From an uncultured Muribaculaceae bacterium (GTDB taxonomy: Bacteria; Bacteroidota; Bacteroidia; Bacteroidales; Muribaculaceae): a DNA stretch of 64,000 nucleotides. A model generated the notes under the pieces. It was not told the origin of the DNA. It made no database searches and saw nothing but the letters and a program-made list of their open reading frames with translations. A program made the position numbers and the translations under genes. Numbering within the stretch: the stretch's first letter is position 1; each line of letters begins with the position of its first letter. Positions 54,948-62,033 of the stretch are shown one piece after another. Location: contig CAJURN010000012.1 in the NCBI GenBank assembly GCA_910589055.1, positions 1 through 64,000 of the forward strand, read 5' to 3'.

Positions 54948-56567
54948 TTATTTCCTGAAATATTTTTTGCCACCCTGAATTACGAAACCGCGATAGGAGT
55001 CGTCGACGCGACGTCCGGTCAGGTCGTATGCAGGTGCGTTGTTGTCTTCAGTTGTTTCGGTGGCGATGTTCTCAATGCCGGTGCTGATTTGAACGTACAC
55101 AGGGTATACATCCACTGCATGGGCAGGCATTGTGAATGTGGTGCTGCTTGATGATGCGTTGTCAAAAGCCACATCTTCGTGTGCCGACTGCCATTTGTCG
55201 AACGAGAGACCGTTGTATGTCGCAGGTGCTGAGAGAGCCACTTCGGCGCCTTCGTGAGCGATACCATCGCCGAGAACCGATGTTGCGGCGGGTTCGGCAA
55301 TTTCCTCAACCGAGCGGCTTGCAGGGGTTGTTTCAGCGATATTCACAGCGTAGAAGGGTACATACTGCGCGCCATAGGACTTCAGATTGCCCCAGTTGTT
55401 GCTGTATGCGTCCAGAGACTCTTCGGGAACATACACCACCAAAGGATCGTTGTCATGCTTTCCACAATCGAAGAAAGCGTTGCTGCCAACCGCAGGAGGT
55501 GTTACGGCGCGGCTTACAATCATGCTCACATCGCCGCGACGGCAGAAAGCGTTGCCGCCGATTGTTGTCAGTGTGGAAGGGAAGAAGATTGATTTCAGAG
55601 CGCCGGAACCCTCATCAAGGTTCTCGCTCTTTGTCATACGGCAACTTTCGTTGGATATGCTTGTCACACCTTCGGTAAATGTCATGGACTCAACCAGGGC
55701 AGCCTCGCCGAAGAATCGGTAAGCGGGGGTGGTTGAAACCAAAGATCCGTCGACCACAACCTGCTCAATCATGGGAGGACACATTACCAATGTACCGGAA
55801 GTTTTGTCGACAAGCAGACCGTAGGACGAAGCATAATATTCATCTTCGGGGTCTACATTTATAGCCTTAAGCGCTGTAACGTAACGGAAAGTCTTATCAG
55901 CTGAAACGTCAACTCCGTTTGCCACAGAAGCCGGAATATTGAGGACTTCAAGTATATTGTTGTAGAAGAAAGACTGGTCCTGGATCTTGGTGACTCCTTC
56001 AGGAACCGAGAATTCTTTTTCGGGCTTGCCGCAGGGATATACGAGCAGGGTACGTCCGCCGTCGCAATATGCCACACCGTCAACGCTGCTCAATGAGCCG
56101 TTGCCGGGAAATTCAAAACCGGTGAGGCTTTGGCAATTCTGGAAACGGTTCATGATTGAAGGGGGTGAAGTGAGTGTGGAGGGGAAAGTCACAACTCCTT
56201 CAAGTGCACTGTTGTTGAAGCAAGCGCCTTCAAGGTTGTTGAGTTTGGCGGGGAAACTTACGTTCTTGATTGTGGTATTGTTCTCAAACGCATTCTTTGT
56301 GATTGTTGTAGTCACCTGGTCGCCCGAGAGGTCGAGGACTTCAAGAGCTTTCATACCGTTGAGAATGGCATAGTCGGCTGCAGAAAGTGCTGTGCCGTTT
56401 TCATTGACAACTGAAAGAGAAGTGATAGTATTGAGATCAACACCCAGCGCTGCAAGAGCGGATTGGAGATTTGTAGATTCGTCCAGTGTCACGGTCTGTT
56501 CAACCTGAGCTGACACCGCACCCGACATGCACAGCATGAAAGCTGCAATCAATGCTTGTCTTTTCAT
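54948..56567 (-). CDS. BspA-like leucine-rich secreted protein
   Basis: 539 residues from the ATG at 56567 (MKRQALIAAFMLCMSGAVSAQ, a signal peptide). A longer frame upstream reaches 56894 but overlaps the esterase gene and the promoter. LRR_5 modules span about 30-430 (V-D-L-N-T-I-T-S-L-S-V-V-N-E-N-G-T-A-L; GNAFCRRGDVSMIV). A sheet repeat ending S-T-T-F-T-M-P-A follows, then a short tail P-A-Y-D-L-T-G-R-R-V...G-F-V-I-Q-G-G-K-K-Y-F. The tail is a short version of Bacteroidales sorting tails. It is transcribed alone, with its own -7 box and terminator, and is a tandem paralogue of the two downstream genes. Confidence 0.85.
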   Translation of the reverse strand: MKRQALIAAFMLCMSGAVSAQVEQTVTLDESTNLQSALAALGVDLNTITSLSVVNENGTALSAADYAILNGMKALEVLDLSGDQVTTTITKNAFENNTTIKNVSFPAKLNNLEGACFNNSALEGVVTFPSTLTSPPSIMNRFQNCQSLTGFEFPGNGSLSSVDGVAYCDGGRTLLVYPCGKPEKEFSVPEGVTKIQDQSFFYNNILEVLNIPASVANGVDVSADKTFRYVTALKAINVDPEDEYYASSYGLLVDKTSGTLVMCPPMIEQVVVDGSLVSTTPAYRFFGEAALVESMTFTEGVTSISNESCRMTKSENLDEGSGALKSIFFPSTLTTIGGNAFCRRGDVSMIVSRAVTPPAVGSNAFFDCGKHDNDPLVVYVPEESLDAYSNNWGNLKSYGAQYVPFYAVNIAETTPASRSVEEIAEPAATSVLGDGIAHEGAEVALSAPATYNGLSFDKWQSAHEDVAFDNASSSSTTFTMPAHAVDVYPVYVQISTGIENIATETTEDNNAPAYDLTGRRVDDSYRGFVIQGGKKYFRK

Positions 56568-56608
56568 GGATTCAATATTTTTTAGAGTTTTTGTAAATTT
56601 CGTTAGTG

Positions 56609-56616
56609 CAAAATTA
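56609..56616 (-). promoter_or_regulatory. Putative -7 box of the 54948 gene
   Basis: The minus strand reads TAATTTTG, 42 nt before the ATG at 56567. This supports the shorter start. Confidence 0.5.
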
Positions 56617-56669
56617 GGGATTCGGATTCCGTTTTCCGGCTTCAAAAAAGATAGAAAAAAGAGTAAAAA

Positions 56670-56712
56670 CGCAATCAAATTTGCTAAGAACCGTACTTCA
56701 CGGTTTATTGCG
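56670..56712 (-). terminator. Weak composite hairpin after the tandem esterase
   Basis: An outer stem CGCAAT/ATTGCG and an inner AACCG/CGGTT stem are followed on the minus strand by TTTTT (56669-56665). It overlaps the last codons of the esterase. Stems are short, so the call is tentative. Confidence 0.35.
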
Positions 56713-58450
56713 CTTTTATAACGCCTTGACCTGTAAGAAAATCCGAGATCCGTCCGAGCCAGGTATAGCTTCCTGTTCCCGGTGAGGCCATGCGCTGGAA
56801 GCAATGCTCGCGCAGGGCAAGCGTATGCAGTTCCGACTGTATTCCCATGTCGCGCATGCGTTCCCACGACTTCACGGAATTCATGGCGGCCCATCCGTCG
56901 GCATCGCCGTGGATAAAGAGCATCGGCACGGTTGACTGGTCAAAAGCGAACTCGGGGGCGAGAACCGCACTGTCGTCATTGCCTCCGCTTGTGTTGCCAT
57001 CCTCAAGTCCGTCGGTAAGAGCGTATGCGGGATAGATTCCGATACCCCACTGCACATTACAGGGCAGGGAGTCGATACTGTCGATGGGAGCGTATGCCGG
57101 AGTCTGCGATGTTGTCACGCCCATAAGGGTAAGGTGGCCTCCGGCCGAACTGCCCATTATACCAATCTTGTCGGGATTCAGGCCATGCGAAGCGGCTTGG
57201 GAACGCACCAGACGAACGGTGCGCTGAAGGTCCTGCCAGGCGCCGATGTGCTTGGCCTTGTTCTTGGGGCGCGGACAACGGTAACGCATCGTGACAACGG
57301 TAACGCCGAGGTCGTTGAGATAACGGCGCGCGGGAGCCACCTCGAATCCGTCGGGGTCATTGCCGGAGTAGGAGCCGCCGCTGTAAATAATCTGTATGGC
57401 GTCGGTAGTCCTGTTTTTCGGGAAATGCCACTCGATGTAAGCGTCGTACTGATGTGGTTCGGCATCGGGAACCATATTTTCAGGCCATACCTGTTGGCGC
57501 ATGTATCCTCCGCGGGCATCATCTGTGGCATAACGCTTCATCAGCTCCACCTCGGGCTGCAGCTTGCCTGTGACATTGAGCTGATTGAGAAACTCCACTC
57601 CGCGCTCAAGCCCGTAAGCTCCGTGACCTTTGCCGGGATAGAGATGCAGCTCGGCAGGGACGTGCATCTGCCGCAAGCGGCGATAGACACGTGTTGACAT
57701 GATGGGAGTATACGGGTCCTCGCCTCCGTGGTGAAGACTCACAGGGCAGGTAAGGGAGTCGAAAGCGAAGTCGAATGAAATGGATTTTTCCAAGGAAGAA
57801 TCATACCATTTCCGCTGTCCGTTGGCGCTGTCGGTGTGCACGGCAGCAGGAGCATTTACTATCGCAAAATTAATATTGCAAGGGATTGTGTCAATATCAT
57901 CCGTCGGCTCATATGCCGGGGTCAGGCTTGATGTGGCGAGCATGAGCGCAAGATGCGACCCAGCCGACATTGACACGGTGCCTATCTTATCGGGGGCGAA
58001 ACCACGACACGCGGCCTGGCTGCGTATCAGGCGGATGGCACGTTGCCCGTCTTCCCACGCGGTCTGATGCACCGGAAGATTCTCCGGCCAGGGAGTGCGG
58101 TACACGAGATTGACACACTGGTAGCCTTCATCGGTAAAAGTACGCTTCCACTGCTCTATAAGTGATATGTCGCAGCAGCTCTGATAAGAACCTCCGGAAA
58201 TGAGCACCATGCAACATCCGTTGGCTGCGGCACTGTCGGGAGTCTCGAACCACTCGATAAAAGGCTTGCGGTTTTCATCGGCATTAAAGTCATCGCTCTG
58301 AGCCACATTGAGCATGGCCGCAATCTGATGGGACTGTGCATCGGGCATTTTCCCGTCGGGCCAAAGATATTGGCGCCGGATTTCCTCGCCATCCGCGGCA
58401 ACTGCGGCCACGGAAAGCGAAAGCAGTAATAGAGATTTAAGATTAATCAT
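56705..58450 (-). CDS. Tandem two-domain alpha/beta-hydrolase (acetyl-xylan-esterase-like)
   Basis: 581 residues with a signal peptide. Two similar hydrolase domains in one chain. Domain 1 (about 20-290) has the oxyanion segment SGGSYQSC, nucleophile motif S-M-S-A-G-S-H (Ser about 161) and H-H-G-G-E-D-P-Y-T-P. Domain 2 (about 310-575) has SGGSYSGND, G-S-S-A-G-G-H (Ser about 433) and I-H-G-D-A-D-G-W. Both resemble BD-FAE/Axe-type carbohydrate esterases that remove acetyl or similar groups. The order R-R-Q-Y-L-W-P in domain 1 and R-Q-Q-V-W-P in domain 2 points to internal duplication. It follows GH2 with a 28-bp tandem duplication in between. Domain 1 has S-x-S-x-G rather than G-x-S-x-G. Confidence 0.82.
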   Translation of the reverse strand: MINLKSLLLLSLSVAAVAADGEEIRRQYLWPDGKMPDAQSHQIAAMLNVAQSDDFNADENRKPFIEWFETPDSAAANGCCMVLISGGSYQSCCDISLIEQWKRTFTDEGYQCVNLVYRTPWPENLPVHQTAWEDGQRAIRLIRSQAACRGFAPDKIGTVSMSAGSHLALMLATSSLTPAYEPTDDIDTIPCNINFAIVNAPAAVHTDSANGQRKWYDSSLEKSISFDFAFDSLTCPVSLHHGGEDPYTPIMSTRVYRRLRQMHVPAELHLYPGKGHGAYGLERGVEFLNQLNVTGKLQPEVELMKRYATDDARGGYMRQQVWPENMVPDAEPHQYDAYIEWHFPKNRTTDAIQIIYSGGSYSGNDPDGFEVAPARRYLNDLGVTVVTMRYRCPRPKNKAKHIGAWQDLQRTVRLVRSQAASHGLNPDKIGIMGSSAGGHLTLMGVTTSQTPAYAPIDSIDSLPCNVQWGIGIYPAYALTDGLEDGNTSGGNDDSAVLAPEFAFDQSTVPMLFIHGDADGWAAMNSVKSWERMRDMGIQSELHTLALREHCFQRMASPGTGSYTWLGRISDFLTGQGVIKAQ

Positions 58451-58487
58451 TTTAATGGAAATAGAGATTTAAGACTAATCATTTTAA
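58428..58487. repeat. 28-bp tandem duplication across the GH2/esterase junction
   Basis: Copies at 58428-58455 and 58460-58487 differ at one base. Each carries an ATG followed by AT-T-A-x-T-C-T-T. The upstream copy makes an 11-codon ORF (minus 58482-58447, MISLKSLFPLK) that begins in the GH2 stop (ATGA) and ends in the esterase start (ATGA). Confidence 0.8.
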
Positions 58488-61400
58488 AGCACTAAGTATA
58501 AACGAAAAAGAAACAGGCTTGGCATCGAGCACATACTCGGGCAGTGGGGGCGGACCGCAACTGCGGTTTCCCAAAGGATAGGAAGCCGTGTTGTTTGTCC
58601 ACGACACGCCGTCGGTTCTCACGAGATCCTTGTCATTGTCGGCCGTGGTAAGATTGTCGAGAGTATAGTGCATCACCGTTGTTTCAAAGGTCGGCGCGCC
58701 CGATACACACAGGCCTTTGCCGGCACGGCTCGTCAGCGATGCCTCGCGGCAATCCATTTTGTTGCCGTTTTCCTGAGGATAGGTGTGATGGGTGAATTGC
58801 TCGCCGACGGTACCGCTGAAGCGTCCAAGTCGCACGGCCTCACGGCGGTCGCGATATGCTTCCTGAGGGCCGAGGCCATACCACGAGAAATTATCAAAAC
58901 CGGGATTTACGCCCATCAGGTAGCCCACGCAGGGGAAGCTGACAATATTATCGGAAGGCTGCAAATCGGTGTCAATCCGCACCTTGCCGTCGCGGGTGAC
59001 TGTATAGACGCTTGTATAATCAACCCATGCGTCATTACCCGGGCGGGCGGCACGGTATTCGGAAATTATCTTAACCGAATTTTCGTTCTGTTCGGCAATG
59101 GAGAATTTTTTGAGGGTATGCGCAAGGCTGTCGAGTCCGGCAGCTACCCAGGCACGTCCGATTTCGTTTGTCGGAGGATATGAGCCGTCGTTCTGAGTCG
59201 GCGAACGCCACAGATTGAGCTTCATCGGCTCAGAAAGAAACTCCTTGCCGTCAATAATCCAACTGCTCAGAGCGCCGTTGACCTTATCGAATGTCACGTT
59301 GATTCTGTTGTTGGTGATGTGGACGCCTTTTCCCGACGAATCAACCTTCAAGGCCGAACCGTTGCGGACTTCCGCCTTCTTTGTCGGGTCGGCAATCTTG
59401 AATTGCCCGAAAGCCACCTCAAAACCTGCTGGCGCCCAGATTTCGGCATCCTTGAGCTGAGCGTTCACCTCAAGTACAAGTTCTCCGGCGCGGCCTTTGG
59501 TTTTCAGGGCAACAGGTGCCGAGACCGTCTCGCCGGGGAGTGCGTCAAGGCCGTCGCATCTGCCGCTATCAACCACACGTCCGTCTTCAAGGAGTTTCCA
59601 AGTGATATTGAACCGGCTGAGCGGCAGATAATTGTAGTTATTTTTCACAGAGAGCGTCTTGCCGTCGAAAGCGAAGCCGATGCGCTCGTACACTTTCTTG
59701 CACTCATACAGGGCCGGTTTCGGGGTACGGTCGGCAAAAACGAGACCGTTCGTGCCATTTATCGACGACAGATATTTCTTGCCGGTGACACTGTCGGTAA
59801 GGTATATGCTCTGGTCCACCCAGTCCCACACATATCCTCCGATAAGGCGGGGATACTTCTTCACAGCATCCCAGTACTCGCGGTGATTTCCCACCGCATT
59901 ACCTTTGGCGTGGGCATACTCGCACATTACCACAGGGCGCGTTTCTCCGGGCTGCGTCGCAAGCTCAATCACACCCTCAACCGAAGGATACATTGTGCTC
60001 ACAACATCCACCGCCGCAGGTTCGGGCGGATTTACCGCCGGACGGTCAGTCTTCATGAAATCGCGACCATAACCGTATTGATGCGAGCCTCCGTTATGCA
60101 GATATGCCTCGAAATGAATCAATCTCGTAGGGTCGTAATCCTTTACCCAGGCTGCGCGGGCGGCATGATTGGGTCCTACACCCGATTCATTTCCCAAGGA
60201 CCAGAAAATAACCGAAGGATGGTTTATGTCGCGCTTCACCATTCCGGCCACACGCTCAAGTTGAGGAAAGAGCCATAACTCGTTGTTCGACAGCTCTGCA
60301 TCGGCACCGCAGGTTTCCACATTGGCCTCATCCATCACATACAGTCCGTACTCATCGCAAAGGTCATAGAACTCTGCGGCGGCAGGATAATGGGATGTTC
60401 GCACGGTATTGAATCCGAATTGTTTCATAAGCTCAACGTCGCGGCGCATTGTCTCCAGGCTAACAGTCTTACCCCCGGCGGGGTCGTGATCGTGACGGTT
60501 CACTCCGTAAAGCAGCTCAGGACGGCCGTTGACATATAATTCGCCGTTCTTTACCTCAATGCGGCGGAATCCTATCTTGGCGCTGCGTGCTTCCACAAGG
60601 TTGCCTTTGCTATCTTTCAGGGACAGAACAAGTGTGTAGAGTTCGGGGGTCTCAGCCGACCAGAGCAAAGGATTGTCAATCTTTGCAGAAATGTACTTGG
60701 CGAGCACAGGATTTTTCTGATATTTCTCATCACGGATTTTTCCGGCTTCCACGCTCATCCGGGAGCCGGGTACTTCGCGATTATCCTTTCCGTAGAGACA
60801 TCCCTCAAGAGTCCAGCCGTCAAGATTGGCATAGGGGCCTGAAATGAAAGGCCTTACCCTGAGATTGGCGCTGCGGAAATCATCGGAAAGGTCGGTAATG
60901 ACCGTAAAATCCTGAATATGAACCTTGGGGCGAGCTTCAAGACGTACATCGCGCACGATTCCGTGAAAGCGCCAATGATCCTGATCCTCAAGATATGAGG
61001 CATCGCTCCATCTCATCACTTCCACAAGCAGGTCATTTTTGCCGTCGACCACATACGGAGTGATATTGAAAACAGCCGGAAGCGTACCTCCGTCCTCGCT
61101 GTATCCCACCTTTTTGCCGTTGACAAACACATAGAAGGCCCCCCGGACTCCGGCAAAATTGAGCAGAATGTCGTTGCCGGACCACGATGCCGGAACGTCG
61201 AACGAGCGGCGATACAATCCTACATTGTTGTTTTCCCTCGGGACAAAAGGCGGATTGACAGGGCGGAAATCATAGCCCTGTCCGCAATACACCTTTTCGC
61301 CGTAGCCGAGCATTTCCCATGTGGAGGGAACGGGAATGACATCCCACGCGACAGCATCGGTGGCCGGTGACATTAAACCGCCGGGAACATCACCGAAGTC

Positions 61401-61706
61401 CTTGCAGAACTTGAAATTCCAGTCGCCGTTCAAGGATTTGAAGCGCGATGATTCGGAATGTGTCACCTGCAATGCCTCGTCGACTGACGGGAAAGAAATC
61501 GAACTCGCGCAATAAGGCTCTCTGTTGACCGAATTTACAAGCGGATTCTCGTATTCGGCCATTCCGAAAGCAAGGGGCGCGGTATTATAGAAAGGGCTGC
61601 CATTGACGGGCAATGGCAGCAGGTCAAGCTGCGTCTGCGCCGAAAGAATCCCGGCGTGCGCAGTGACAAGAAATGATACAATCAGTTTTTTAAGAGGGTG
61701 TTTCAT
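58479..61706 (-). CDS. GH2 beta-galactosidase-like enzyme (LacZ type)
   Basis: 1075 residues with a signal peptide (MKHPLKKLIVSFLVTAHAGILSAQ), so periplasmic. Domains: jelly-roll (GDWNFKFCKDFGDVPGG; STWEMLGYGEKVYCGQGYDF), Ig-like, TIM barrel with GVNRHDHDPAGG near 400, T-V-R-T-S-H-Y-P near 425, acid/base in S-L-G-N-E-S-G (Glu about 504) and nucleophile in V-M-C-E-Y-A-H (Glu about 595), then the small-chain domain (WYGLGPQEAYRDR) to the end. This is the full LacZ-like layout. It removes beta-galactose or a related beta-linked sugar from a glycan. The start codon lies in the left repeat of the 61693-62033 element. It is followed by the esterase and preceded by a CBM9-like gene. Confidence 0.93.
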   Translation of the reverse strand: MKHPLKKLIVSFLVTAHAGILSAQTQLDLLPLPVNGSPFYNTAPLAFGMAEYENPLVNSVNREPYCASSISFPSVDEALQVTHSESSRFKSLNGDWNFKFCKDFGDVPGGLMSPATDAVAWDVIPVPSTWEMLGYGEKVYCGQGYDFRPVNPPFVPRENNNVGLYRRSFDVPASWSGNDILLNFAGVRGAFYVFVNGKKVGYSEDGGTLPAVFNITPYVVDGKNDLLVEVMRWSDASYLEDQDHWRFHGIVRDVRLEARPKVHIQDFTVITDLSDDFRSANLRVRPFISGPYANLDGWTLEGCLYGKDNREVPGSRMSVEAGKIRDEKYQKNPVLAKYISAKIDNPLLWSAETPELYTLVLSLKDSKGNLVEARSAKIGFRRIEVKNGELYVNGRPELLYGVNRHDHDPAGGKTVSLETMRRDVELMKQFGFNTVRTSHYPAAAEFYDLCDEYGLYVMDEANVETCGADAELSNNELWLFPQLERVAGMVKRDINHPSVIFWSLGNESGVGPNHAARAAWVKDYDPTRLIHFEAYLHNGGSHQYGYGRDFMKTDRPAVNPPEPAAVDVVSTMYPSVEGVIELATQPGETRPVVMCEYAHAKGNAVGNHREYWDAVKKYPRLIGGYVWDWVDQSIYLTDSVTGKKYLSSINGTNGLVFADRTPKPALYECKKVYERIGFAFDGKTLSVKNNYNYLPLSRFNITWKLLEDGRVVDSGRCDGLDALPGETVSAPVALKTKGRAGELVLEVNAQLKDAEIWAPAGFEVAFGQFKIADPTKKAEVRNGSALKVDSSGKGVHITNNRINVTFDKVNGALSSWIIDGKEFLSEPMKLNLWRSPTQNDGSYPPTNEIGRAWVAAGLDSLAHTLKKFSIAEQNENSVKIISEYRAARPGNDAWVDYTSVYTVTRDGKVRIDTDLQPSDNIVSFPCVGYLMGVNPGFDNFSWYGLGPQEAYRDRREAVRLGRFSGTVGEQFTHHTYPQENGNKMDCREASLTSRAGKGLCVSGAPTFETTVMHYTLDNLTTADNDKDLVRTDGVSWTNNTASYPLGNRSCGPPPLPEYVLDAKPVSFSFILSALK

Positions 61707-61726
61707 AATATCCGTTAATTCGTGGG
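61693..61726. repeat. Left terminal inverted repeat
   Basis: 34 nt, partner of 62000-62033. It contains the GH2 start codon (61706-61704 on the minus strand) and the codons for M-K-H-P-L. Confidence 0.75.
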
Positions 61727-61999
61727 CGGTTTATCTTTGAGGGATTTTCTCATAACGATGCGGGAGTGTGGCAGTAGCCACTCGACCAAAGAGTTATGGG
61801 AAAAGCACCAAAGAGAAACCGGAACTACGGTAATTATAATATCATATTCAAACGTTCTTTTAACATTATCGGAAGAGGGTTATAATAATAAAGTTAGTAT
61901 CGCCTTTCCGTCTTCCGGGCATCTTTTGTGCTTCATTTCAGTCGTGTACATCCGGTACACTCCTTCAATTCAGCTCAAAAGCTGCTCCGTAATACGGAA

Positions 62000-62033
62000 C
62001 CCACGGATTAACTCATATTATGAAACACCCTCT
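62000..62033. repeat. Right terminal inverted repeat
   Basis: 34 nt, three mismatches to the inverted left copy. Its outer end overlaps the TAG stop (62034-62032) of the CBM9-like gene. Confidence 0.75.

Larger units (their letters stand above)
61693..62033. mobile_element. 341-bp MITE-like element with 34-bp terminal inverted repeats
   Basis: The ends 61693-61726 and 62000-62033 are inverted repeats, identical at 31 of 34 positions, starting AGAGGGTGTTTCATAATAT. The interior has no recognisable protein; one 110-codon frame simply runs through both ends and is not taken as a gene. It contains small hairpins (TCCGTA-A-TACGGA at 61986-61998; GTGTAC-ATCCG-GTACAC around 61945). The right end supplies the TAG stop of the CBM9-like gene, the left end the ATG of GH2. 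I see no target duplication. A non-autonomous transposon remnant is the likeliest reading. Confidence 0.6.
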
